A DNA stretch of 64,000 bases from Aurelia coerulea. Its lineage: Eukaryota > Cnidaria > Scyphozoa > Semaeostomeae > Ulmaridae. Both the position numbers and the translations under genes were made by a program. Position 1 is the first letter of the stretch, and every line of letters begins with the position of its first letter. Below are positions 12,201-21,726 of the stretch, piece after piece. Below the pieces are notes generated by a model that was not told the DNA's origin, made no database searches, and was given only the letters and a program-made list of their open reading frames with translations. Location of the stretch: contig CM076943.1 of assembly GCA_039566865.1 (NCBI GenBank), forward strand, positions 21,362,501-21,426,500, written 5' to 3'.

Positions 12201-15200
12201 TTATTTTATATTCTTAAAACACGGTAACCCCGTCGACAAAGGTCGCTTTTCAGGGGGCCGTGACAAAAATTTACAATTTAAAATTTACAAATTAAAATCT
12301 ACAAGCGAAAATGAATAATCTAATTACAAAACTAAAGTAAAATTAAAATTAATTCATTGCAATCTAACCGCAAGTGGCAGGACACAATCAGACCGGACCA
12401 AAACGAATCAGACCCCACGCCAACCCTAAAATGCCACACTTCCATGCGGCACCTCATCGCAGGCAAAGAATCCGACCGACCCCAGTCCAATCCAACTGCG
12501 TGTTAAAACGAAGGTTAACCAAAAATCCAAACTTTATGAATGATATTTTCAGATTTCCGTGATCTTCATTAGACCTCAAAAATGAAGAATTCCCTGCTAA
12601 AAAACCAAACACAGTTATTTATGGAACTGAAACAGTTTCTTACAGATGCAGTCAGATTTGGAATAACATACCTGCAGAAGTAAGAAATGCAAACAACCTA
12701 GAAATCTTCAAAAGACTAATAAAACGAATTACGATTCCATGCTCTTGCAAATCATGCATCCAGTATATACCAAACCTGGGATACATCACATAGATTATTA
12801 TTGTACCAGGTGTCTCAAAAAAAGTACCCCCTTTTGACTGAACCAGGGAACAAACGATAATACATCGGGAATTTTTAATTCATAGCTACATTTGTTGGTC
12901 TTCAACTTAAATGCACATACCTTGCATTTTGAAATCGATCATCAAACACCGGAGATATGAGTCCACAAGGTCAAAATTTGGAGTGCACCTGAAACCAGAG
13001 GTTTTGAGAAATGGCCTAGCCATGATTTGACACCACGCAGGCATTTTGCAAAAGAATTTTCAACTTTGACGTTTAGTTTTTATTTTTGAAAAGATTTATA
13101 ACTTGAATTGCTTCAATTGTTCTTGAGGTGACTTTTCTTTTGATGAATCAGTCCTTGCACTGCATTCCATGCCAAGTGTTTTGTATTAAAGAAGAGGAAA
13201 AGGAGCACATGCACGCTTATTTTGGAGACGTGACACGACGTTAACATTCTTACAAAATTTTTATTATATTCATTTAATCAGGGCCATGTCCATGCGTCTT
13301 TTATTCTTTTCAAAATCAAAAACGGAAAACTAAAGTTTACAGGTGCTTTGGAAAATGTCCATGATACAAACCATGACAAGGCCCTTTTTCAAAACCTCTG
13401 GTTTTGGGTGCACTGTAAATTTTGACTTTGCGAACTTGTATCTCCGGTGTTTGGTGGATGATTTCTAAATGCAAGGTATGTACATTTAAGTTTAAGATTG
13501 ATCAATTTATCTGCGAACTCGGGGAGTAAATCTTATTGTTTGGTTCCTATTTCCAATCAAAAGGGGGTACTTTTTTTGAGACACCCGGTATTTCTCATCT
13601 TATTTTACGAATGCGTTGTATATTTATACAGTTTTTAGCTGTTGGGTTGTTCTGTTAGTTGGTATCAATTGGGTGATTGTATTTATTTATAATCAAGCTA
13701 GAATATGTATTCAACGTTGAATAAAGTATCCAAGAAATCAATTGAATGGTCTTCTCCTTGGAAAGAGAGCCAATTTAGTAAGTGGTTGAGGCTCTTTGGT
13801 GAAGGGAATATTTGAAAATATGTTGCTTCTTGTCGCTGTCACAAAGGGCAGTAATACACTATTTTCAATATCAATATTAAACTATATTCTCACCTTGATA
13901 CTGTGGCCTTTCCTTCGTTCTTGCCTGCAACTCAATTGGCCAAACTTCCACCATTAGTCAAATAAAATTACAACTGTTTTCACGTGTTAGTAACGGTAAT
14001 CTTCTATGTAGTATGTAGCGGATGCTTCTCGTTTCAATTCAAACCAAAGAAAAGCCACGTTATCAAGGCAAGAATACTGTGATTTGATATGCGGTGCAGT
14101 GCAGTGTAAATGGCTATTTAGTCTTCGTTTTGATAGGACGGTTTGAAAGAAACTTTAGCTTCTTTCTGTAATCGACAATTGTAAAATATTAGATATTTTC
14201 AGAATTAGAATGGTTCTCTTCTCTTTTAAGAATTCAAGAACCGATAAATTTTCTGAGGAAGCATCGTACAATTTTCGTGAAAAACATAGTTTATGAATGT
14301 CTGCAGTGTAGTATCAAGCACAAGTCTATCATTCTCCAGGTTTACGATTTATAAATTAGATGACGTCACGTCCTCAAATGAGTTGAAATACAAATTATGT
14401 TTGTAATGTTCAATATTTCTGAAAAGTGTAATGGTAGAATTATAGCGAAGTAGCTGAATTTCTTTTCAGTATTTCGATAAACCTTTTAGCTATTCTACAA
14501 AAGAGTCTGGATCGAGCAGCTTTTATACATTCTTATAACAAATGCTCGACTGAGTGGCGTTGCACTAGCCTACGCGTAGACCCATTATCCCAAAGGAGGA
14601 AAGGGTCTACGAAACAAAGAGCAAAGGCTTGCTACTGAGGTTTCTAGATTTCTGGAAACTTAATTTATGCAGCCTTTGTTTCAACCATAGAAATATTTCT
14701 ATTTCTATGGTTTCAACTCGTTTCACAAATCATTTGAAAAGGGGATTAGAATTATTAATTGGGCGGCCGTAGCAAGCCTTTGCTCTTTGTTTCGTAGACC
14801 CTTTCCTCCTTTGGGATAATGGGTCTACGCGTAGGCTACGTTGCACCTGCTTTCATTATTTTCCACATTCGAAGATTCTACAAAATGTATAAAATATCTT
14901 TCGATTCAGAGTCTTTTGCAGAATAGCTAAAAGGTCTATTCAAACATATACCGAGTGCGAGTGTCCCAAAAACGTTTAAGACATTTGTGCGAAGTAGCCT
15001 CGGTACAGCCTTGATGCGAAGGAGACTACACTGCCGATTTGGATATACGAGGTCACAAATTGTAAGTTGAGATCTTATCTATATCCATGGGCAATAATGC
15101 ACCGTGTTTATAGCTTAGAAATTGAAGTTTATTACCTCGTTACTGCTGTTTTTCTTCGAAATTTTCTCTTCGGCCTAAGCCCGCCATTGCAAGAAAAACA

Positions 15201-15782
15201 TTTAAATAGCGCCTGCGCACCTCAGAGAATGGTTAGCTCCTTCACAGCGTATAATCTCGTTTGGGTGGTGGACCTTTAAAACGAGATTCTACGCTGTGAA
15301 GGAGCTAACCATTCTCTGAGGTGCGCAGGCGCTATTTAAATGTTTTTCTTGCAATGGCGGGCTAAGGCCGAAGAGAAAATATCGAAGAAAAACAGCAGTA
15401 ATGATGTAATAAACTTTAAGTTCTAAGCTACAAACACGGTGCATTATTGCCCATGCTATATCATGAAGTTTGAAATGACATTCTTGGATTAAGGCTCCTC
15501 CGCTGGAGCTGTTCAAACGCTAATACTGTTTGGGGCATCCGGTAGGTGATAGAAGTTTGTATCAAACTTTTTAGATATGCCTAGGTTGTGCTTTCATCGT
15601 ATATTTAATTATCTTTTCAGGAGCTGCCAAGAGCTTTTGAAAAGCAATGTGACTTTGTAGATGATAAGCAAGTAGTAGGTACAAAAGGGAAGAAACTGGT
15701 AACAGTCGTAAGCGTTGTTCTATTGCTTGGTGTAGTATCTGTTTTAGGTTATCAAGTTACCAAGCATTTATCCCCAACGTAA
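235..15782 (+). CDS. ASZ1: ASZ1/GASZ-like protein, 3' part of gene (8 exons)
   Basis: Exons read at 235-293, 1435-1470, 2582-2654, 3068-3124, 5693-5805, 7399-7513, 9037-9144 and 15621-15782. All have AG/GT borders, and their phases join without a stop into 240 residues plus TAA. Residues about 33-105 form a SAM domain (begins YVTYGDLELFLCGIGLDDL; later GVTQLGVRKKILEAI). A helical region follows at about 114-187. A basic-flanked hydrophobic anchor at about 213-230 (KKLVTVVSVVLLLGVVSVLG) precedes a short tail. SAM, then helices, then a C-terminal membrane anchor is the order in ASZ1/GASZ, which sits on the mitochondrial surface and scaffolds piRNA biogenesis in animal germ cells. The ankyrin repeats that normally precede the SAM domain would lie left of the window. 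The 6.5-kb last intron is the most transposon-loaded. Identification rests on domain order and recalled similarity to vertebrate ASZ1; another SAM plus tail-anchored protein is the main alternative. Confidence 0.8.
330..425. repeat. AAT/GAT-type microsatellite
   Basis: Imperfect aat, gat and agt trinucleotides in the ASZ1 intron, just before a foldback element. Confidence 0.8.
458..1061. mobile_element. TA-flanked foldback MITE, CCGGGTGCGCC family, copy 1
   Basis: Starts CCGGGTGCGCCAAAATAAAC after TA (456-457) and ends with the inverse before TA (1062-1063). The two arms are about 255 bp each and pair across a loop of about 100 bp. The 2-bp TA duplication suggests Tc1/mariner-type mobilisation. 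Related copies at 50048-50639 and, half-length, ending at 20443. Confidence 0.8.
1480..1816. mobile_element. TAAGAACC-iteron element, end-truncated
   Basis: Homologous to the full elements at 46891-47305 (opposite orientation) and 62997-63458. The right end (gtgcgggtttttgctg, then TA) is present; about 80 bp of the other end is missing. The element begins only about 9 bp after the end of ASZ1 exon 2. Confidence 0.75.
3704..3871. mobile_element. Short TIR element, GGTAATCGGACAC family
   Basis: Left end gtgtcggaaatggtaaccgg and right end ccgattaccaccaccggcac are inverted copies. A related end with an extra ggcggtggtaatcgga unit lies at about 17755-17805. Confidence 0.5.
4188..4444. mobile_element. 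TTAA-flanked MITE, AGGnnnTnnGTCC family, copy 1
   Basis: TTAA at 4184-4187 and 4445-4448. Ends read inward: AGGACTTGAGTCCATATAAA and AGGCACTAAGTCCGCATAAA. The TTAA duplication is piggyBac-type. Confidence 0.7.
4565..5166. mobile_element. TTAA-flanked element, AGGCACTGTGTCCAT family, copy 2
   Basis: TTAA at 4561-4564 and 5167-5170. Ends AGGCACTGTGTCCATGTA and, inverted, AGGCACTGTGTCCATATA. Contains a 138-bp tandem duplication (about 4716-4991). Confidence 0.75.
4716..4991. repeat. 138-bp tandem duplication
   Basis: attaatgaacataaaggcat begins at 4721 and again at 4859. The two units differ at a handful of positions and both end in the gattgttatcagacag motif. Confidence 0.85.
5186..5511. mobile_element. 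hAT-like MITE with poly-G/poly-C termini
   Basis: Flanked by an exact 8-bp duplication ccgacacg (5178-5185 and 5512-5519). Ends CCC-G11-TACTT and, inverted, CCC-G16-TACTT, followed by similar 30-bp TIRs. Related ends at about 19923, 32510 and 63646. Confidence 0.8.
6180..6420. repeat. Purine-rich GGAA-type low-complexity tract
   Basis: Degenerate ggaagg/gaaaga repeats. It holds long open frames on both strands that are compositional, not genes. Confidence 0.75.
6625..6765 (+). repeat. Short interspersed repeat with GGGGGCGATCGCACCCCC core, copy 1
   Basis: Shares tttcagttaaaagcattgtt through gcgatcgcaccccctggc with copies at 62457-62590 (plus) and about 32262-32375 (minus). Confidence 0.7.
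10141..10519. mobile_element. TIR element, AAAGGCGCCTACCTTGTAGG family
   Basis: The left end aaaggcgcctaccttgtagg and right end cctacaaggtaggcgccctt are inverted copies. Inner arms (gtgacccagt / actgggtcac) also pair. Flanks ggttgaacc and gactgaacc match at 7 of 9 positions, hinting at a 9-bp duplication (Mutator- or Merlin-like), uncertain. Confidence 0.6.
11207..11587. mobile_element. TIR element, GTTTCTTATAA family, copy 1
   Basis: Left end cgtatttttt with ataagaaactgcttataag; right end agtttcttataaaaaaatacg. Related to 23721-24110 and a fragment at about 20465-20610. Boundary exact to a few bases only. Confidence 0.55.
12030..12795 (+). pseudogene. LINE fragment (RT C-terminal region), interrupted
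   Basis: Translates, with stops, to NKVHKRALRVAYND at about 12040-12110. It resumes as FPAKKPNTVIYGTETVSYR ... WNNIPAEVRNANNLEIFK and CSCKSCIQYIPNLGYI, ending about 12790. This is the post-RT region of a non-LTR retrotransposon. About 330 bp of unrelated sequence (about 12180-12510) splits it. It lies in the last ASZ1 intron. Confidence 0.7.
12806..13588. mobile_element. TA-flanked long-TIR element, CCGGGTGTCTC family
   Basis: Ends ccaggtgtctcaaaaaaagt and, inverted, ccgggtgtctcaaaaaaagt, with TA on both sides. The arms extend over 200 bp (the ccggagata region at about 12950 pairs with tatctccgg at about 13440). It inserted just behind the end of the LINE fragment. Confidence 0.8.
14480..14938. 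mobile_element. TIR MITE (ACCTTTTAGCTATTCT family) split by a hAT-like MITE
   Basis: Outer arms accttttagctattctacaa (about 14490) and ctgcaaaaga...inverse (about 14910) pair. With the inserted 281 bp removed it is about 178 bp, like the uninterrupted relative at about 34397-34556. Confidence 0.7.
14566..14838. mobile_element. hAT-like MITE, TAGCCTACGCGTAGACCC ends
   Basis: A 273-bp palindromic element with near-perfect 68-bp TIRs and an exact 8-bp duplication cgttgcac (14558-14565 and 14839-14846). It sits inside an older MITE. Confidence 0.85.
14951..15542. mobile_element. TA-flanked foldback element with 180-bp hairpin
   Basis: Ends ccgagtgcgagtgtcccaaa and, inverted, ccggatgccccaaacag, with TA at 14949-14950 and 15543-15544. 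Inside, 15082-15262 and about 15278-15460 are inverted copies separated by only 15 nt. It lies 78 bp upstream of the last ASZ1 exon. Confidence 0.85.
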
Positions 15783-16570
15783 ACACAGTATCGTTGCTGT
15801 TGTTAAGAAGTACCTGGTGTGTCAAATGATTTTCACAGAAACTTAGTTGGTCAAAATCAATTTAATCATTCTCAAGTGATAAGCGATTTTTGAAAGTTTA
15901 TTATCGGAGAATCCTTGAAAACTTGCGGAAATGTTTTGATAAAATTAGCTAAAGATTCAGCTTCATTTTGAATATCAGTTTGAAGAGATCTAGTGAAAAT
16001 TTATTTGGCAAACCACGGGCTCACAAACGCCCAAATCTCTTTCCTACTCATTCAGAAGAAAAGTCGAAGAGAAATGCAGCAACGTCAAGGAGAACACTTG
16101 TTGCAACATTTTGATTTTATCATCCTAGCTTTCCGATCGTCCACACCTCTGTTATGTCGTTTTTGTTTTCGTTATGTTGAAAACGTTGCAGCATAGCTGC
16201 TTCTACCAAACATTTCATCTTTGCCCGTTGCTAAGGTAGGTGCCCCCGTCCAGCCTCATCTGGACGAACCAATCCAATTGTGTCAAGCCTAGTAAATCTT
16301 GAACTGCGAGGCGTAAAAAGACTGGGAATGAAGAAATTTTGCGCACTCGCAACAAGAATAGTAGGTTATTTGAAATTTCAAGAGAACTTTTGAAGAAGCC
16401 TATTCTACTGTTGTTGTTTCATGTTTATTCAAGTTCAAGGGACTTTCAACCGGACGCTTCAAATTGAAATTTGCCAGGATTAGTGCAATCTTTGTTTGTT
16501 TGTTTGTTTGTCAAATTATTTTACATCGATTATGTACATACTCTAGCTTACTATATACAAATAAACAAAG
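15783..16570 (+). other. ASZ1 3' flank / probable 3' UTR
   Basis: Unique-looking AT-rich sequence follows the ASZ1 stop. The first canonical AATAAA I find is near 16560, just after a (TTTG)n tract at about 16490-16510. The true polyadenylation site cannot be fixed from sequence alone. Confidence 0.3.
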
Positions 16571-16698
16571 TAAACTAATCTAAATCGATGGAGCTGGAAG
16601 GGTGTAAGCACCTCAGCAACTGACAAAAGATTTTATCCCCATGCTCTAGAAATCTTATTGAAGCATATGCGTCATAACAATACCTTCTTCGATCAACA

Positions 16699-17303
16699 AG
16701 GACAGATTTTGTAACACAATGCAGCAGCTCCTTTTCATTGACACCTCAATTCAAAGCGATTAGCGATTGCAGACAAAGGAAATCTTTTCAACCGGCAATT
16801 CAAAACAAACAAGGCCGCAAAAATTGCCCCGAAACCAGTAGGGCAAACTGTCGCCTTGTGCACGCGAAGAGTGGTTTTTAGGAGAAATTGTGTGATCATA
16901 ACGAAAGAAGAAGAGTAAATCTAAAGATCTGCGTAGCGGATTTTGTTTATTTGATTCAGGAGCTGTGTGGTAACTGTTTCATTTTGGCCCTAAATACACG
17001 AGAATTACAATGCCTTCTGCTCGGCTTCTGAATCAAATAAACAAAGTCCGCCAGACAGAGCTTTAGATTTACCATTCTTCTTTGGTTATAAGCACATAAC
17101 TCCTTTTAAAAATCGCCTTTCGCGTGCACAAGGCAACAGGAGAGTTTGGCCTACTGGTTTCGGGGCAACTTATGCGGCTTCGTTTGTTTTGAATTACTGG
17201 TTGAGAGAATTTCCTTTGTCTGCAATCGATAATCGCTTTGAATTGAGGTGTCAATCAAAAGCAACTGATGCTATTGTATTACAAAATCTGCCCTTGTTTC
17301 TTC
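16699..17303. mobile_element. Foldback element with arms of about 265 bp
   Basis: aaggacagattttgtaacac at 16699 pairs with the inverse near 17300. Pairing continues inward to ttatttgattcag and ctgaatcaaataa near 16960 and 17030, leaving a loop of about 75 nt. Half copies lie at about 36940-37110 and 8935-8995. Confidence 0.75.
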
Positions 17304-17905
17304 AATCGCTTTGTTTCCTTGCAATTGTTGTTTTGCTTGTCTGGAATTGCCTTATGTAAATTTTGGGCACTCCACATTTTTGCAATACTCCCTAGACAAC
17401 ATTTTCGAAGTTTTCTTTTGTAAAATTGTGAGACAGAAACGCAAGGGCAAATAAGATTCTGGTTTTCGAAAAGGCAAAGCGATTGGCCTTTCTTTCAACA
17501 ACTCACACCTCTTAGTGCAAAACAATTAACAAAGAAAGCGAAACTTTATGCTCGGCTGCACTGAATGTGTGAAATCTATTCTTGAGGCTGTCAAATCGTT
17601 TTGTCTTAATCAGTGCCGTATCATTTGATCCGCAAAATTTACCCTTGGCAGGCAGACATCGTTTTTAGTAATCTACAAGTATTCTTATAAGTAACTCTAC
17701 AATTAGGAAATTTCAGTACTGGAAAAGTGCTTTTTGAGAAACTTTTGTCAGGTAGGGTGTCGGCGGTGGTAATCGGACGGCGGTGGTAATCGGACACTTG
17801 CGGAAAACTCTCGAAAACCAACAGAAATGTACGTAACAAATGAAATCCATCAAAGAGAGTAGTTCTTGGTACTGAAAGCTAACATTTTATAGATACTGAG
17901 TATCT

Positions 17906-18255
17906 TTACGATAAAAAGTTTTTTCCGATCAATTTTTGGATTTTTAGATCATTGGATAGCACACACATCTACCTACAATTTCTAATAATTTCAAGGAATT
18001 TTACTTTACTTTTCAGCGAATTATAAGAAATTTAAAGTAAGGTATTTTCTGCTAGGAAAATGCTGTTTACATGACGAGGATTATTTGAGAACTAAAGGTT
18101 AAAGGTTTCAAGTGCCTTTGATTTCCTGTTGAATGGACTTTGCGGTTATAATACCAATTATGTCATCGTAAACTCTGCACTAAATACATACAGGATTACT
18201 CTGTTTACTCTTGTGGCCAAACACCGTCAGTGGTCACTGAAGGGATACAGTAACC
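17906..18255. mobile_element. GGTTACTGTATCCC element, deletion derivative
   Basis: Inverted relative of 30142-31065, lacking about 560 bp of its interior. The right end cagtaacc is followed by TTAA (18256-18259). The left end is eroded. Confidence 0.7.
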
Positions 18256-18332
18256 TTAAATGTAAAACACGCTAAAACCAATTGCTTTCGTTGTGCTTAT
18301 GGCAGTGTAGAAGTTGTCGTTGTGAACATCAC

Positions 18333-19830
18333 ACTCATACTGTTCGTTCTGGTGCATTTTATCTGTGTGATATTTGAGCAACAATAATTTCTTACATGGT
18401 AGCATAACTATGATACAAGTATACATATATACATTTTGGTAGAACAGGATTTCATACCGTTGATTCAAAATGATCATACTGTTAGTTCTGGTGCATTTTA
18501 TCTGTGTGATATTTGAGCAACAATAATTTCCTACATGGTAGCATAACTATGATACAAGTATACATATATACATTTTGGTAGAACAGGATTTCATACCGTT
18601 GATTCAAAATGATCATACTGTTAGTTCTGGTGCATTTTATCTGTGTGATATTTGAGCAACAATAATTTCCTACATGGTAGCATAACTATGATACAAGTAT
18701 ACATATATACATTTTGGTAGAACAGGATTTCATACCGTTGATTCAAAATGATCATACTGTTAGTTCTGGTGCATTTTATCTGTGTGATATTTGAGCAACA
18801 ATAATTTCTTACATGGTAGCATAACTATGATACAAGTATACATATATACATTTTGGTAGAACAGGATTTCATACCGTTGATTCAAAATGATCATACTGTT
18901 AGTTCCGGTAAATTATCTGTGTAATATTTGAGTAACAATGATTTCTTACTTGGTAGCTGAACTATGACACATGTACCGAGTGTCCCAAAAAGACGCAACG
19001 GATTTAAAAAACTATGGCGCAAACTGCTTCAAATTAATAGTCAAATGATAAGTTTTATCTAAATCTGCAATGATTAGATTAAATTTTGATATATTTTTCA
19101 ATATTTTTGGTGACTTTGTTGGAGATTTAATTATCAACAAACTTCAAATTTGCTGTCACGGCAAAACCAGAGCCACCAGCATTAGTGCAAAGTACGCTGC
19201 AAGATTAAAAGCAAGGCACTATCTGCAGTTTCACAGCATTAAGGACAAGCACACCACTTGATTAAGAAACTGTAAAAAAGGGATCCCTTGCTGATTCATG
19301 AGTTATCCAGTCTCGAGAGAGCTCTCAGTGTTCATTTAAATTGAAAGTATAACTCTAATAATGGCCTAGTCATTTTAGAAAAAGTAAGGGACCATCATGC
19401 GCACTGAAAGAATCACAACACTGTTTCGACAGAAATCTTCTGTTTAATATTTAGTTAACTTATGTGTTTGTGTAAAAGTGTTTGTGTGCTTGTCCGCAAT
19501 GCTCAGGGATTGTCACGTTTCTTAATTTAACATTATAATTCACCATTGTTAATGTAACAGCTCTTGTTTTGACCTTGGGGAAATTTTGATGTTTGCTGAT
19601 TTTTAACTTTATAACCAAGTCACCAAAAATATTGAATGATGTGTCAAAATCTTATCTAATTACTAAAGATTTGAATGAAAATAATTGTATGATAATGGTT
19701 TTGAAACAGTTTGCATTAGATTTTTTCAAATCTGTTGCGTTCTTTTTGGGACACCCGGTATACATATATACATATACACATTTTGGTAACACAGGATTTG
19801 ATGACGTTATTTAAAAATGATACCACATTT
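18333..19830. repeat. 139-bp tandem array, about 5 units, interrupted
   Basis: gatcatactgttagttctgg recurs at 18472, 18611, 18750 and 18889, giving an exact period of 139 bp. The fifth unit is split by the TA element at 18976-19758 and resumes as tatacatatatacat. Units 2-4 are almost identical; the edge units are more diverged. Confidence 0.9.
18976..19758. mobile_element. TA-flanked long-TIR element, CCGAGTGTCCC family
   Basis: Ends ccgagtgtcccaaaaagacg and, inverted, ccgggtgtcccaaaaagaac, with TA at 18974-18975 and 19759-19760. The arms are long and imperfect. It is inserted in the fifth unit of the tandem array. Confidence 0.85.
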
Positions 19831-20234
19831 GATCAACTTAAAGAGCCATTGTCACCCAGGATCCTTTGCGGTCGCGTTGAAATTTCAGACTGTCTGAAAA
19901 TCAAATTGGTCTAAGCTTAAACCGGGGGGGGGGGGTACTTCATTGTTAAATGATACTGGACGTGCCGCTCATATGAGTGGGTTTTTTCATCTGCAATTTC
20001 CTACATATCGGTCTGTTTTTAGCCATAATTCTGGTAGATGGGTAGTTTTTTGAGAATTTTCTTATCAATGAGTCCCATAATGATAGTAATCCGCACCAAA
20101 CAACTGAAATTTTCCTTTGTTTCAAATCGAGAAATGCATGCACTTGGGTCAGGAATTTCCTGATATTCATGCAAATTGGGAATTCTTGAATATCATGTCA
20201 TGCAAATGGGTCCTTTTCTCAAAGTCCAGATACA

Positions 20235-20443
20235 GGTTGAACCACATTTCAATGTTTTCGAAAACGAAAATGTTAAGAAACTCGCTTCCAGCTCTAAAAA
20301 ATGAAAACGGAAAATTTTGCGAGGAGTCCCAGAATCTAATTCAGGCTTTCTGCTAAAGATTAAGTCATAAATCTTCAAAATCGGTCCAGTGTACGATTCA
20401 TTGTGGCCTGCCAAACGTGCATAGTTTATTTTGGCGCACGCGG
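20235..20443. mobile_element. Half copy of the CCGGGTGCGCC foldback MITE
   Basis: Only the right arm is present (tcaatgttttcgaaaacg ... ttggcgcacgcgg), followed by TA. Confidence 0.7.
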
Positions 20444-20464
20444 TATTACTGTACAGCGTCAAAA

Positions 20465-20610
20465 AAAAATTTCGAGTGCAAATTACGAAAGTTTCTTAGC
20501 TCTTTTAATTCAGGTAGGATAGTTTTTCGTATGCTAGGCATGCCTAGGGTAGTCTTCGAAACATTGAGCTTACCGTTTCTTATAATAAGAATGAGTGTCT
20601 TCAAAAACGT
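20465..20610. mobile_element. Fragment of GTTTCTTATAA element abutting the GPCR 3' end
   Basis: tttcttagctcttttaattcaggtagg through accgtttcttataataagaatgagtg matches the right half of 23721-24110. It ends about 20 bp past the GPCR stop, so the receptor's 3' UTR would run into it. Confidence 0.6.
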
Positions 20611-20622
20611 GTTTGAGCACCA

Positions 20623-21726
20623 TTATGTCGTTAAATTGACCAATGGAATTTCTACTGTTTCTTCTGTTATTCTTCTGCTAGCATTAGGCGTGGCATGAGG
20701 AGTCCTGAAAGACGACTTATCCCTTGAATTGCTTGTATGAAATTTGAAATCTTTATGGACTTTCGTATAGATGAAAATGTTCGCAGCACTGTTACTGGCT
20801 TGAAGAAGAAAGAGGCCTGCGTTTATGTTGCGGAGAATGGTGTAAAGTCTGACTGGAATATTGCCAATTATATGGAAAGAGACGTACAGCAAGAGTTGAT
20901 ACACATCGAGTGGAAATGTACACAGGCAGAAGACAACGACAACGGTCTTTAAAAGCTTCCTGACCCGCATAGTTGAGGCGATACGTGCGTTCTTCCATCG
21001 TTGAGTGCTATTCTTCGCAGCAAAACCTTGGTTCGTTTTCTTCAACACTCGCGTCGTGCTGTTTCCAATCGCTACAAGAACGATTGTGGTCACGATGTCA
21101 CGAGAAACATTAATTGCTGTGAATGCCAAAGTATATTTAGACATGGCTCCGCGAATAGTGCATGTTTTCGTTGCGTGTTTCGGGTCGTCCACCATTTCCA
21201 AAGCATACGCGTATGGGAAAACAAGCAGGAGCGACGCAAGAACACAAATGATTGACCAAATGAAAACTCGTCTGCCGGTGAATATGAACGATGACAAGGG
21301 CTTTTTGACCGCCTCGTATCTATGGTATGCGATGAGTATGAGAAGGCCTTGGCTAATTGTAACATTCATCGGGAGGACTGACAGAATAATTTTGCAACCG
21401 ATGATTCCAGCATGCCATGATTGGAAGTGTGTTATTGTGCCGTACACCATGACATTTGGTGTTACAGCCATGCATATGAAATCAGCAAAGCCCAAAACGA
21501 GTAAGAATGTTTCGTATTGATTCCTCGTTCCTCGCTTGGCAAAACCAAGTTTATAGATAATGATCACATTGCCAATGACTCCCATCACGGATAGAGGGAT
21601 AGCAATACTAATTACAATGTAGCCAAACACTTTCTCCCATAGGTTAAAGTGTTGTGCTTTGCTCCCAATTTCACTTGTCAAATTAGTATAGTTTGCGAAA
21701 AGAATTTGACTTGATACGTTGAGCAT
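20623..21726 (-). CDS. Class A (rhodopsin-family) G-protein-coupled receptor, peptide-receptor-like
   Basis: Intact single-exon frame of 367 residues plus stop. Seven hydrophobic segments are clear: about 33-59, 70-97, 108-136, 153-177, 199-222, 259-284 and 294-321. Diagnostic positions: GN at 52-53 in TM1; LGFAD at 78-82 in TM2; Cys111 and Cys189, placed for the TM3-ECL2 disulfide; HRY at 135-137 in place of DRY; CTFP at 269-272 in place of CWxP; NIFIY at 316-320 in place of NPxxY. Three N-glycosylation sequons lie in the first 18 residues (NVS, NYT, NLT). The tail is Ser/Thr-rich. It would act at the plasma membrane through heterotrimeric G proteins. Intronless class A receptors are abundant in anthozoans. 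Ligand is unknown; the sequence feels closest to neuropeptide-type receptors, a weak inference. Start chosen as the first Met before the glycosylated N-terminus. Confidence 0.9.
   Translation of the reverse strand: MLNVSSQILFANYTNLTSEIGSKAQHFNLWEKVFGYIVISIAIPLSVMGVIGNVIIIYKLGFAKRGTRNQYETFLLVLGFADFICMAVTPNVMVYGTITHFQSWHAGIIGCKIILSVLPMNVTISQGLLILIAYHRYEAVKKPLSSFIFTGRRVFIWSIICVLASLLLVFPYAYALEMVDDPKHATKTCTIRGAMSKYTLAFTAINVSRDIVTTIVLVAIGNSTTRVLKKTNQGFAAKNSTQRWKNARIASTMRVRKLLKTVVVVFCLCTFPLDVYQLLLYVSFHIIGNIPVRLYTILRNINAGLFLLQASNSAANIFIYTKVHKDFKFHTSNSRDKSSFRTPHATPNASRRITEETVEIPLVNLTT

Noticed and set aside
15067..15516. Two similar proteins on opposite strands
   Set aside because: They are the two arms of one inverted repeat read in mirror frames.
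18333..18970. CRISPR-like array
   Set aside because: Units of 139 bp are contiguous with no unique spacers, and the DNA is eukaryotic.
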